Shown one piece after another: positions 11,227-25,514 of a DNA stretch of 64,000 nt. The notes under the pieces were generated by a model. That model was not told where the DNA came from, made no database searches, and saw only the letters and a list, made by a program, of their open reading frames with translations. Every line of letters begins with the position of its first letter. Position 1 is the first letter of the stretch. Source of the DNA: Rapana venosa (taxonomy: Eukaryota > Mollusca > Gastropoda > Neogastropoda > Muricidae); contig CM054155.1 in assembly GCA_028751875.1 (NCBI GenBank), forward strand, positions 55,963,380 to 56,027,379, written 5' to 3'. The translations under genes were made by a program, and so were the position numbers.

Positions 11227-14200
11227 TGATCATTGTTGTGCCCTATCTAGTGTGCTGTGTCTTTATCTATGGCAAGCTCCCAACACAACAACCCGTGGCC
11301 TTCTTTACCGGTGAAGATGACTGTGATGCCCTCTTCCTGCTCAGACAAAGCACATTAGTTTTCGTTTAGGGTTGGCCAGGGCCGATGAGTACATAACCCC
11401 AGGGTGCTCAGCCTCAACACAGCAACAACAGCAGCAACAACAACAACAACAGCAGCAACAACAGCAGCAACAACAACAAGAACAACAGCAGTGGTATTGC
11501 AGCATCAGCAACACAAATGTCCACAGAAGCGTCTGTGACTTGGACCATGCCAGGTGTTTTGCCAGAGAGACAGAGACAGAGAGAGAGAGAGACAGACAGA
11601 CAGCGAGACAGACAGAGAGAGACAGACAGACAGAGAGACACAGACAGACAGACAGCCAGAGCATGCGAGGTGTTTTGCCAGATAGAGAGAGACACACAGA
11701 CAGAGAGAGAGAGACACACACACACAGACAGAGACAGACAGAGCAGATCGACAGAGACTGACAGATAGAGACAGACAGACAGACAGAGACTGACAGACAG
11801 CGACAGACAGACAGAAAAGACAGACAGCGACAGACAGACAGAAAAGACAGACAGAGACAGACAGAGACAGACACAGAAAGACAGACTGACAGACAGAGGC
11901 AGACAGACCGCGACAGAAAAGACAGACAGAGACGACAGACAGAAAACAGACAGACAGAGACAGACAGACAGAGACGGACAGAGACAGACAGACAGAGACG
12001 GACAGAGAGACAGACAGACAGAGACAGACAGACAGAGACGGACAGACAGAGACAGACGGACAGAGACGACACAGACAGAGACAGACAGACAGACACAGAC
12101 AGACAGACAGACAGACAGACAGAGACGACACAGACAGACAGACACAGACAGACAGACACAGACAGACAGAGACACACAGACAGAGACACACAGACAGACA
12201 GAGACAGTCACAGACAGACAGACAGAGAGACACAGACAGGACAGACAGACACACACAGAGACACACAGGCAGACAGACATACAGAGACAGACAGTCAGAG
12301 ACAGACAGTCACAGAGAGAGAGACAGAGACTGACAGACAGAGACATACAGACAGACATACAGCCACAGACAGACACAGACAGACAAAGAGACAGACAGAC
12401 AGAGACAGACAGACAGCAATGCCCCAGCCTGATAGGGACAACCTCTTCTTTCTTTCTTGTTCTTCTCCAGACGTTTCCATCTGTTTGATGCCGGGGATTT
12501 CACCATGTACAAAAACGACCACGACAACTTTGAGGTGTGTGCTTTCTTGTGGGTACAACACACTGTTGTTGTTGTTATGGTGGTGTTGTGGTGGTGGTGG
12601 TGATGGTGGTTGTGTTGTGGGGGTGTTGTGGTTGTTGTTGTGGTGGTGGTGTGGTTGTGGTTGTGGTGGTGGTGATGGTAGTGTGGTGGTGGTGTTGTGG
12701 TGGTGTTGTGTGGTGGTGTGGTGTGGTGGTGTGGTTGTGGTGTTGTTGTTGTGGTAATGGTGTTGTGGTGGTGGTGTTGTATTGTTGTTGTGGTGGTGGT
12801 GGTGTGGTGGTGGTGTTGTGGTGGTGGTGGAGTTGTGGTGGTGGTGTTGTGGTGGTGGTGATGATGTTGTGGTTGTGTTGTGGTGGTGGTGGTTGTGGTG
12901 GTGGTGTTGTGGTGGTGGCGGCGGTGGTGGCGGCGGCGGCGGTGGTGGTGGTGGTGTGGTGGTGGTGGTGTGGTGAGGGGGGGGGGGCGAGGTGGTGTAA
13001 ATGTTGCATGATCTAAAGCTTAACACCCAGACGGTCACCCACACTGTGTTCTCTGTTTCCTGACTCCTGAAATTCAATGTTGGACCATTAAGTACACACT
13101 GGATGAGAAGCTTACGTGTATGGCTGTTTTCAAGTACCTCGCCATAGAGGCTGCCATATTTCGACTTCAGAGGATTTGGGTTTTCTTTATTGGAAGTTGC
13201 GGGTTGTTGTCCGAAGAGGGTTTTGGGGGTTTTTTGTTTGTTTTTTTAAAACTGCCTTACAGACAACTCGCAGTCTCACAGGGTCCCAGGGTTAACTTAA
13301 CAGCCTGAGGGTTCGATTCCCGTTCAAGGGAATATTTCCCCCTGGAGTTAACATCAGTGCAGACTCCACTCTCCCCCAAAAGTCCTTCGAATGAGACTAT
13401 AAACCGAGGTCACGTGTGCGAACGCACGCAGAACATCTTGCGCACACGTTAAATCATGTTCCGCTTCTCGTAAGAGTAGGCCATTGCCGGTTGGAACAGA
13501 TGACAGAGTTTACAAAACCGCATACACACGGGGGCTGGATGTAAAACAGCACGTGAGTGCTTATTCCATTATCCTCGATATAAAAAATATATTTAAAAAA
13601 TAGAGAAATAAACAAAATAACCAATGAATAGATGAACAAAGTACCACTTGCACTAGTTCAAACTTCACGGGGCAGGGGGCCTTAGCGGTTAGATCGTTGA
13701 GCTCGCGATCTGACGGTCTGGTTTCGAGTCACTGCTGAAGCACCCGTTCAAGGGGATTCCCCACTATCTATCTATCTATCTGTCCCGTAGTCTGACGACC
13801 GTGGGGCACCCTCAAAGACTCAGCAACCAGTTCCCTCCATTCTTCTCTCTGTTCTGCCTTTCTCAGGGTTTTGTTGAGTTCTAGGCCTGTCCATTCACTG
13901 ATGTTATCCTCCCAGCTCTTCCTTGGTCTGCCTCTTCTTCTTCCTCCTTGGACAGTGCCTTGCAAAACTGTCTTTGTAATTCCTTGGGATCTTGTGACAT
14001 GCCCATACCACTTAAGTTTACGCTTTTTCACGATCGTTAGAAGGTTCTCATAGGGTCCAATGGTTTGCTGGATTCTGTTATGCACGCTTTCGTTGCTTAT
14101 GTGGTCTTTGTAGGAGATGCCAAGGAGTCTCCGAAAGCATCTCATCTCCACTGCCTGTACTCTCCTCTCCAAATCTGCAGTCAGGGTCCATGATTCACAG

Positions 14201-17200
14201 GCATACAGAAATATGGATATGACAAGGGAGCGCATTAGTCTGATCTTGGAGATAAGTGAGATATTCTTATCTCTCCAGATGGTGTTTAGTTTTGACAAAG
14301 CTGTTATTGTCTGTGCAGTCCTGCATACTACTTCTGGCTTGGATCCCTGGTCGGATACAATGGCTCCCAGGTACTTGAAGCTTTGAACTGTTTCCAGCTT
14401 CTGGTCATTAACCCTGATATCAGTGCTAATGCCGTTGGTGTTATTAGTCATCAGTTTGGTCTTCTCTGCACTGATTTCCATGCCGTATGTTTTGGAGGCC
14501 TTATCCAAGTGTTCTGTTAGGCTGGCAAGCTCTTTTTCTGATCCTGCTATTCCATCAATGTCATCTGCGAAGCGGAGGTTTGTGATCGTTCTGCCACCAA
14601 TGCTGACTGATCCTTCATGATGTTCCAGTGCATCAGCCATGATTCTCTCAAGGAAGATGTTGAAAAGGGTGGGTGAGAGTAGACAGCCCTGCCTTACTCC
14701 AACTGTTGTTCGAAACCATTCTCCAATGTTGTTGTTGTAGTACACTGCACTGGTGGCCTCGCTGTACAGCTGTTTGATGACTCTGATCAGGTTTGCATTG
14801 ATGCTGTACAAGTTCATGGTTGCCCACAAAGCTGCATGCCACACCCTGTCAAATGCCTTCTTAAAATCGATAAATACGTGGTATAGGTCTTGTTGATGTT
14901 GAAGGTACCGCTCACATAGTATTCTGAGGTTGAATATCTGTTCTGTTGTGCTGCGCCCTGCTCTGAAACCTGCTTGTTCCTCAGCAATGATGGTCTCTGC
15001 TTGTGGCTTCAGTCTATTCAATATTATCTGCAGCATGACCTTGCTTGGGTGACATATGAGGCTGATTGTGCGGTAATTATGGCATTGTTGTAGATTTCCT
15101 TTCTTGGGGAGGGTGATGATGAGCGACTGCGTCCATGGTGTTGGCCATTTTCCTGTCTGCCAGATCTTGTTGCAGATTCTTAGTAGGGCGCTGATCATGG
15201 CTTCCCCTCCAGCTTGGACCAACTCAGCTGGAATGTTGTCAGCCCCTGCTGACTTCCCCTTTTTCAGCGATCTGACTGCTGTTTCCACTTCTTCTCGGAG
15301 GATAGGGTGACTGTCTGTGTCTTTGCTTTCGGGTACATTAAGGACTTCTGGATCTCCTGCGGTTCTATAGTTATACAGGTCGGAGCAGTATTCTGTCCAT
15401 CTGTTCAGAATATCCTGGTCGTCAGTGAGACACTTCCCATTTTTGTCTTGGATTGTTAAACCTTTTCTCTGTTTCGTGCTAGTCAGGTCTTTCACCAGCT
15501 GATATGCTTTCTTGCTATTGCTTTTCTTGATGTTCTCTTCAATGTCTTGGCACTGTTCACCGATCCATTTCTCTTTTGCCTCCGTCATGGACTTCCTGAT
15601 TCTTTTGTTGACTGCCCTATATTGTTCTGCTCTTTCTTTTGTTTCATTTTTCTTTTTCTTCAACTCTCTACGCTTGTCGCATAGTTGTAGGATGTTAGGT
15701 GTGACCCATGGTTTTTTGACTGGTCGGCGTTTGCCAAGAAGCTCGTTTGCTGTTTCAGTCACTGCTGTATTGAAACTATTCGTCAGTGTATGATTCCCCA
15801 CTAGAGTTTAAAAAAAATGTATTCCTTTATATCGAGGATAATGAAATAAGCACTCATGTGCTTTTTTTACATCTAGTCCCCGCGTGTATGCGGTTTTGTC
15901 AATTCTGTCATCTGTTCCCACCGGCACACAATGGCCTACTTTTTCGAAAAGCGGAACAGGATTTTACGTGTGCGCAAGATGTTCTGCATGCGTTCGCACA
16001 CGGGGCCTCGGTTTATAGCCTCATCCGAACGACTTCACATCAGTAGCGACTCGACTCCCAAGGAGACTATAAGCCAAGGTCCCTTTGGTGAACTCACACA
16101 GAATATCTTGAGCACACCTATTCTGCCTTTCGAAAGTAGGTCATTGCTTTCCAGATAAAACGGATGACAACGTTTTAAAAGAACGCAGGCACATTGGTAC
16201 GGCCGTTTAGACATCACCCCGGAGGTCGGAATGCGGCTACCGTAGTGGTGGGCAAACACTGTTGCAAACGCCAAAATTACACCATTGGTGAACATTGGAG
16301 CTCTAGCCGAGGAATACCCCCCCCCCCCTCCCAAAAAAAACCCCACCAAACCAAAAAAAACCAACAACAACAACCAACCAATCAAACAATTCAAAGCAAA
16401 CGAATACGAAAAAGTCCATTTTTGTTGTTGTGGTCGCAGATTCAGTCACGAACGTACGTGTGCGGGAAGGTAGCGTGCCAGTGTGGGCTGCTGATCAAGG
16501 AGCTCAACGACGTCATCCACATCAACAACTGTGCAGACATGAAGCACGCCCCTGTGGTGGAGACCACCCACCCTTTGAGGGAGGGAACAGTGATTGAACG
16601 CTCCAACGACGGCATGCACATCATGGTAAGGTATCGTGGCGGTGGTAGGGGGCGGGCTGGGTGTTTGTGGCATGTTTTGGACTGCATGGTATGGAATGGT
16701 TTTGTACTGTATTGTCTTTTATACATGTTTTCCATGCTCTAACAGTTTTCTCCACACTATACTAGTTTTTTCCACTATAACAGTTTTCTCTACACATCTC
16801 CACACTCCACACATCTGCCTTCCATCCACAACCACTCTCAACTTCCTTCTATATTTTCTGTATTCTTTTCTGAAAAAGTCCATCACATTCGCTCCAAACT
16901 GGATCAGACTCCTTTCCAGCCTGCACTTCCTGATCCCCAATTCTCTGGCACTCCTCTCCTTTTCTTTCATCCGACAAGTGAGAAAGAAATCACGATAATT
17001 CTGAAAGAAGTGACTATAAAATCATGCAATCTTGATCCCATACCAGCTTCTCTTTTCACACAGTACCTACCACAACTTATACCTACTATCACAAAAATAG
17101 TGAACTCATCTCTTGTTTCAGGAAATGTTCCATCCGCTCTCAAAACTGCTATAGTCACACCTCTACTCAAAAAGCATGACCTTGACCCTAACATTCTGAA

Positions 17201-20200
17201 GAATTATAGACCGGTTTCCAATCTACCTTTTATTTCTAAAGCCCTTGAAAAAGTAGTTCTGAAACAGCTCAACCTTCTCTCTAACAATCTTCTTCCTGAG
17301 TTTCAGTCTGCCTATCGCGTCAACCACAGCACTGAAACCACCCTAGTACACACTTTAAACACGCTTCTACTCGCTTCTGACTCGGGGAAAATCTCCCTTC
17401 TCACTCTACTCGACTTATCGGCAGCCTTCGATACTATAGACCATTCAATTCTTCTCTCCCGTCTTCAAAAAACGTTCAGTGTTACTGGCACAGCCCTCAC
17501 CTGGTTTAATTCATACCTTACTGACCGATTTCAAACAGTTGCAGTAAACAAGATTCAATCAATACCTGCCAAACTGAAATGCGGAGTCCCACAGGGATCA
17601 GTTTTAGGCCCTGTTCTGTTCACTCTTTACACTGCCCCACTGTCACATATAATAAAACATCATCAAATCAACCATCATTTTTACGCAGATGACTCAGATT
17701 CAAAGCAGTGTTACTCCTGAAAATCTGCCTTCTCTCCTGGCAAATATGGCCCACTGCTTTGAAGATATTCAAAACTGGATGACACAGAACAAATTACAGC
17801 TAAATGCAGATAAAACCGAAGTCATGCTCGTAGGGACCAAACACAAACTCTCTTCCATTACAACAGCTTCAATAGAACTCGGCAATGCATCAGTCCCTCT
17901 ATCCACTGCTGTGAGGTATCTAGGTGTTGTTATCGACAAACACACACTCTATGCAAAATTCATCACCCAGACCTGTCAGTCGTGCTACTATCAGTTACGG
18001 CGTATTAGTGCAATTCGAAAGTACCTGTCCACCGTTGCAACCGCCAAACTTGTCACTTCTCTCATTCTTTCACGTCTGGACTATTGCAATTCTCTTTTGT
18101 CTGGTCTGCCAGCATCATCTATCTACTCCCTTCAACGTATACAAAACTCCGCAGCTCGACTAGTTCTCAGAAAGAAAAAATCGGAGCACATTACCCCCCT
18201 CTTGCAATCTCTCCACTGGCTGCCTGTGCCACAGAGAGTAGATTATAAGATCAGTACCCTCTGTTACAAATGTCTCCACAAAACTGCACCTCCTACCTCT
18301 GTGAATGTCTTAACCTGTACACTCCTTCACGTTCCCTCCGCTCTGCTGCAGATACCTTGTGCCTACGAATACCTAGATTCAATCAATCTACTGTTGGCCG
18401 CCGCTCTTTCTCTATTTCGGGTCCATCGACCTGGAATGAGCTCCCTCTCTCTCTTCGCCAGAAGCCTAGCTATGACACTTTTAAATCCAGCCTCAAGACA
18501 TATTTATTTCAAACCTAAGATTTTCCCCCTCCTGTTTCATATCAGAACTATCCCACCCTTCACTTAACCATGTCCTATCACCCTGCTAAAGTATTTGTCC
18601 TGTGTATGTGTGTGCTTTTGAAAAACATTTGACTATTGCAATTTTATTTCATAGATTTGGTCTACAGCGTACCATGTTTTGTATATCTGTTTGAACTATT
18701 GGTTATTTGTCATTGGTTGTATGACTGTGTAAGATTAGGTCGAATGCATGCGCTTTGATTTGTCTTTGCAAGATATAGCGCTATATAAGTTCCATTTATT
18801 ATTATTATTATTATTATTATTGTAACAGTTATCTCTACACATCTATACACTATAACAGTTTTCTCCACACTATAACAGTTTTCTCTACACATCTATACAC
18901 TATAACAGTTTTTTCCACACTATAACAGTTTTCTCTACACATCTCTACCTATAACAGTTTTCTCTACACATCTCTACACTATAACAGTTTTCTCTACACA
19001 TCACACTATAACAGTTTTCTCTACACATCTCCACACTATAACAGTTTTCTCTACACATCTCTACCTATAACAGTTTTCTCTACACATCTCCACACTATAA
19101 CAGTTTTCTCTACACATCTCCACACTATAACAGTTTTCTCTACACACCTCCACACTACAACAGTTTTCTCTACACATCTCCCCACTATAACAATTTTCTC
19201 TACACATCTCCACACTATAACAGTTCTCTCCTCACTATAACAGTTTTCTCTACACATCTCTACACTAGAACAGTTTTCTCTACACATCTCCACACTAGAA
19301 CAGTTTTCTCCACACATCCCCACACTATAACAGGTATTGCACACTGTAATAGTGAACATGGACATTGACTTTGAAGGTCTATTTGCCGTCGGGAAGAGAA
19401 GTGAAGGTGGACGTGGGAAGCTTTTACCACAACGTCTTCCTGACGCTGCCTGCATCTGACCAACTGCAAGGAAGAGGGCGGGGCATCTGTGGCACTCCTG
19501 ACAGTCGATCAGACAACGAGTTCATGCACGCCAACGGAACGATAGAAAAAGACCCCTGCCCTAGAACGCATCGCTGTGTACCTGTGGACTTTGAAGAGTC
19601 TTGGAGGTATGTCTGTCTGCCTGCTGGAGTTAATGATAATAATAATAATAATAATAAAAATAATAATGATAATAATAATAATAATAAATAATAATAATAA
19701 TAATAATAATGATGTATGCAATTTATATAGCGCTGAATCTTGTAAAGCAACAAATCAAAGCGCTCAGATGACATTTTTAATTATTTTTTAAATTTATTTT
19801 ATTTATGCGTGTGTATGCGGTTTTTTAAATTTTGTCATCTTTTCCCACCGGCCTACTCTTTCGAACAGCGGAACAGGATTTAACGTATGCGCAAGATGTT
19901 CTGCATGCGTTCGCACACGGGGCCTCGTTTTATAGTCTCATCCGAAGGACTTTGACATTCAGTTCGATTTTTTGGTCAAACTGGGAAGAAAGGGCGAGGC
20001 AGGGAATCGAACCCAGAACCTCACGGTTTACTTGTTGGTAGGCAAACGTCATAACCATCCTGCCACCTTCCTTCTCAAGAGTTTAATAATTGTATCTTTT
20101 CATTCATTTAGTGTTTTGCTTACGTAGTTACCTGTATTTAGGAGCCTAAAAAAGATCGTCACGGATTTATATCAAAACATGGTGTCAGGTAAAGGTAAAG

Positions 20201-21609
20201 GAGTCCCATAACCTATAAGGTCGTAGGGGAGCGAGGCGTCAGAGACCTCACTTCTCTAGGGCCAGCATATTGAGGGCGGCGCCCATCTCCTCTCCCTCGC
20301 TGCTTTACCTTCCCTGACCCTAAAGAGGGCAGGCTGGGGGAACTATACTGAAGCCAAGGCGTGCAAACGGTCACCCATCCAACTGGTAACCACGCTCGAC
20401 GCTGCTTAACTTGACTGGGGGAAAGCGAGTGCTCCGACCACTGAGCTATCCCGGGTGGTGTATCAGTTCGAAATAATGTATCTGTCTTCTGACTGATGCC
20501 ATTGGTGGTAACGATGGTCAATGTATGGAATGGGTCGTTCCTTGATGAAGGTCAGTGTATGGAATGGGTCGTTCCTTGATGAAGGTCAGTGTATGAAATG
20601 GGTCGTTCCTTGATGAAGGTCAGTGTATAAAATGGGTCGTTCCTTGATGAAGGTCAGTGTATGGAATGGGTCATTCCTTGATGAAGGTCAGTGTATGGAA
20701 TGGGTCGTTCCTTGATGAAGGTCAGTGTATGGAATGGGTCGTTCCTTGATGAAGGTCAGTGTATGAAATGGGTCGTTCCTTGATGACAGTCAGAAGTGGG
20801 TCAATCCTGAAAGATGATTATGCGATAACTGGTCTGGCATGAATTGAAATACTTCAAGGGGATTTTTCCCGAGCAGTAAAGATTATGTATTCATAATCAA
20901 TAAAATGAAAACGTTTCGAACAGAAGTATCTTGGGAGCGGCTTTTGACCTCAAGTTAAACTGGGACGTTGACACTGACGCTATTGTCCAAAAAGGGACAA
21001 CAACGTGTGTATTTTGTGAGGAAAATGAACTCATTTTTTGCAGAGAAAAAGATTATTTCTGTTTTACAAGTCTTACATAGAGAGTGTTCTAAGTTTTGCT
21101 TTCATTTGATGGTACAATAACCTTAGTGTTAAAAACAAGAATGGCCTGCAGAGAATTGTAAGAATCTGCTAAAAAATAATTGGAGAAGAACAAAAAAATC
21201 TCATGTCGTTCTGCAATCAGCAGCTTGTACGCAAAGCGACTGCCATTTTGGCCCATCCCTCCCATGCTTTGTTTTTAGAATTTCAGTTGTTGCCTTCAGG
21301 ATGCCTTTTTCAGTGTCCCATCAGCAAAACTAACAGAAAAAGGAATTCTTTTGTGCCAGTAAGCATTCGAATTCTAAACTCACAATGATATTGACTACCT
21401 AGTTTTTTACGTTTCTCTGAATTACTTGCCTGATTGTCATTGTTCAGTGTAGTCAATACATGTGTGTGTGTGTGGGGGGGGGGGGGGGGGTGTGCGTGGG
21501 GGTGTTCGCGCATGCACGCATGTGTGTGTTACGTGTTATGTGCGTGCGTAAATAACCAGTTTACATGTCTTTCTAGTCAATGATTTTTATAACATTGTGT
21601 TCCCAATTG

Positions 21610-21659
<50 letters not shown>

Positions 21660-24600
21660 CGTGACATTTTTATTTGAAGTTTTTGGGGGGAATGTTTTCA
21701 CCAATGTGAAATATAGTTTTTTGTGTCTTTTGAGATTATGATACGTATCAATGTGCCTGTCAGTCTTGCAATTGCCCTTCATGGGATGATTAAAGTGTTT
21801 TTGACTTTGACTTTGACTTTAACATCAGTGCTGATCCCACTCCTCGAAATGTCCTGCGATGAGACTGCAAACTGAAGCCCTGTGTGCGCTCACGATAAAG
21901 CCCGTTCCGCCTGTCACTAGAGTAGTCCCCCGTCACCCATCCCTCAGATTCCGAATCCTTTGGTGCGCCTTCGAAGCTTTGTCAACCCCCTTTCTCCAGT
22001 CCTCGCGTCTCTCAGCCACCCTCAGGGTGTCTATCAGCTCCATGTCTGTCCACTCTCAAATGTTGTCCTCCCATCTCTTCCTTTGTCTGCCTCTTCTTCT
22101 TCTTCTTCCTCCCCTCACTGTGCCTTGTAGGATTGTTTTAGCAAGACCAGAGGAGCGTGTGACATGACCAAACCACCTCAGTTTTCATTACATTAGAGTA
22201 GGCCAGAAGACAAATCACAAAAAGTGCACAGGTGTCGTGGTTATTAAATATCATCCCCGAAGTCAAAATGTGGCCACCTCCGTGGTGCGTAAACGGACGT
22301 ATTGCATACGCAGAGTCTCACCCTTTGATGGCCCTTAGAGCTGAAGCTGAGGAAACAAGTCTGACACAGCGTGAGCCAAGGCACGCCACTGACTTGTTCA
22401 GCACTGCACCCCTCTCCCTACACTGCAGACTGACTGCAAGGTGGTGATGTCTGCGGCCCTTTGGCTACACACCGGTATTAATTTGGGGGTCATGTAGTAA
22501 CTTCTATAGAGTGCGAGTCGAAAAAATGTCGGTGATTTTCACAGATTTTTTTAAGCATGAAAAAATGGCCTGTGTACTTGTTTTGGGATTGAGGACATAG
22601 AGCAATACCAGGTAGTCACGAGAAAGTTGAAAATAATCATCAAATGAGGATTGCCTGTATTCCTACAGCGTTGACCCCGCGCATGCATATTGCGGTAAGG
22701 AAGCTAGCAGACGACAAAGGACTGAGGGGTACAGTGTTTGCTAAAAAGTTTAAATTTTCAAACCTACCAAATTTGTTCAAAATCACATGATTTTTTTTTA
22801 GTCAGGGGCTAGTCTTTCACAAAAAGTGTTTTTTATTTCTGTGGATGCCTTAGTATGTGCAGTATGAATATAAGAGTCACATAGAGAAACAGAAGGAAAA
22901 GAGTGATTTTTTTAATACCGGTGTGCAGCCTTTTACCAAAGGCCTCTGTGGACCACCTTTCTACACCAGATGGACGTGTTTAACTGGAGGGGGTAGGGAG
23001 GGGGGGGGGGGGGTTTAACCTAGTAGTTGGAGCGTTCAGCTCGTGATCTGGCAACCCGGGTTGAAGCCACCATCGATAGGACGGTTTGAGAGGATGTTTC
23101 TCCCCTGGAGTTAATGTTACATCAGTAACGACCCCCCCCCCCCCTTCTCCGAAAGTCCTTCTGATAAGACTGTAAACCGAGGTCCCGTTTAGAACACGCG
23201 TAGAACACCTTATGCACACGTTAAAACCCCTACAGTAAGTCTGCTAAGTTGTACTTTCTTTTTCTGTATGTTAGTCCGTCGTGTTTCGACGATGACCTCC
23301 AAAACAGCAGAGGAGGCAGCTGCTGTTTCGGAAATTGGGCAGAAATTTGATTATAGTGGAAATGCCTTGCCCACAGTATATCCCCACTCTCTCGGCCAAG
23401 TGGGCATAAGGACAGTCAGCGTTGGAGATGCTCTCCAAAGACCAACTAGCCCCCAGGGCTGCAGCACATAAGGACTGTGCAAGTCAAGCCTCCTAGTCAG
23501 AGAGTCATAGTCGATCACTAAAGACTAAGCTGTAAAGTGGAATTCCATGAATGGAAAAGCCACTGGTCATACAGCCTCTCACTTTGCTGTTGCCCCCAGC
23601 GTCAATGGTTTAATCAAGAACTGTGATAAACCCCAGGCGCTGACGGCTTTTTCTAACCTTCCTTAGGCGGCTGAGGTTAGAATGGAGCACCTTTCTTTCA
23701 ACATCTTGGGCCTAGCTGACAGGTCATCTCTTGTTCTGTGAGTTTGTAGCACAACTGCTCCGGCATGAATGGCAGATCTCTTATCATCTTAGTACTACAC
23801 TGCATAGCAGAGAGTCAGTCAGTCACCTGACTGTAGTTTGTGCATTAGCTTGCCCCTTTCTTTCTCCTACATCTGTATGCTGAGAGGCAGAGAGCGTCCA
23901 TACCACATATACAGCTGTTTGGACCCAAAACTTGTCCCCATCCATTAGATCATGCGTGGTGGTCTGGGCGCTAGTCTTTCGAATGAGACGATAAACCGAG
24001 GTCCCGTTGTGTTACGCATAATTATTATTTAGTGCACGTAAAAGAACGCCACGGCAACAAGAGAGTTGTTCCTGGCAACATTATGTAGAAAAAAGCTACT
24101 CTGATAGGGAAACAAATACAGTTGCAGACTGGAAAAAAAAAGGGTGGCGCTGCTCTTGTGGCGACGTACTCTCCCCAGAGAGCAGCCCGAATTTCACACA
24201 GAGAAATCTGCTGTGACTTACAATGGTATAAAGTATAAAAGGGGATCCAAACCTATAGAAAGTCTTGGTCTGTGCCAAACCAGTTTTTGTCCCCATGTCT
24301 CTACAATCACGTAACATAACATCACCAGGTTTGAAGCTATTCCTAAGACCACGAAAAGGACGCAAGATACACCAAAAATGAAAGCCCCAAACTTTGGAGA
24401 TAATCTGGTCTGCCTCTAACTAATGCTGTGGTAGGATGGTTCTAACGTTTGCCTGCCTAACCGTGAGGTTCTGGGTTCGATTCCCCCAGCCTCGCCCTTT
24501 CTTCCCAGTTTGACCCAAAAAAATCGAACTGAATGTCAAAGTCCTTCGGATGAGACTATAAACCGAGGCCCCCGTGTGCGAACGCATGCAGACCAACTTG

Positions 24601-25477
24601 CGCACACGTTAAATCCTGCTCTGCTTTTCGAAAAGAGTAGGCCATTATGTGCCTGTGGGAACAGATAACAAAATTGACAAAACCGCATACACACGGGGAC
24701 AGGATGTAAAAGAAAAGCACATGAGTACTTATTCCATTATCCTCGATTAAAAAAAAAAAATTTTAAACCAAAATTACGAGAGAATCTGGCCTGCCTCTAA
24801 CTAATGCCGTCTCTTCTCTTCTCTTCTCTTCTCCCCTCCCCTCCCCTCCCCTCCCCTCCCCTCTCCTTCTCCTCTCCTCTCTCTCTCCTCTCTCCCCCCC
24901 CTCCCTCCCCTTCCCTCTCCTCTCCTCTCCTCTCCTCTCCTCTCCTCTCCTCTCCCCTCCCCTCCCCTCCCCTCCCCTCCCCTCTCCTCTCCTCTCCTCT
25001 CCCCTCCCCTCCCCTCCCCTCCCCTCTCCTCTCCTCTCCTCTCCTCTCCTCTCTTCTCTTCTCTTCTCTGCATGCTCTGCATGCTCTTGGGGACAGACTC
25101 AACACCTCCAAGAGCCTGTTTCACGTGCTGCCTCCTGCCGTACACAGCGCCACAGAGAGCGCTCACTACTGTCAGTGCGACACAGGGGTGGCAGGCCCAC
25201 CCAGGGTCAACTGCTCCGTGGCTGCTCATGTCGCGCATATGCAGCGGGTGAGGACATGTTTTGTTTATGTCTTCGGAATGTGTGTGTGTGTGGGGTGGGG
25301 TGGGGGTGGAGGGGGGGGGTGGGGAGGGGTGGGGGTGGGAGGGTGGGGGGGGGGTGTTTGTGGGGTGGGGGGTGTGGTGGGGGGGGGGTATGGGTGGTGT
25401 TGTGTGTGTGTTTTTGGTGTGTGTGAGTGGGGAGGAGGGATGTTTGTGGGGTGTGTGTGTGTTTGTTGTGGTGTGTG

Positions 25478-25514
<37 letters not shown>

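Noticed and set aside
11341..12376. Ser/Cys/Leu-rich minus frames resembling secreted Cys-rich peptides
   Set aside because: Translation of a GACA/GAGA array. The Cys spacing follows the repeat period, with no signal peptide or fold.
16440..16673. Minus-strand frames overlapping exon 5
   Set aside because: Antisense shadows of a conserved vWD exon with clear + strand splice sites.
19051..19455. A minus frame with a 10-residue repeat ([10 protein letters not shown])
   Set aside because: The 30-bp minisatellite keeps one frame open. The frame then runs antisense through exon 6.
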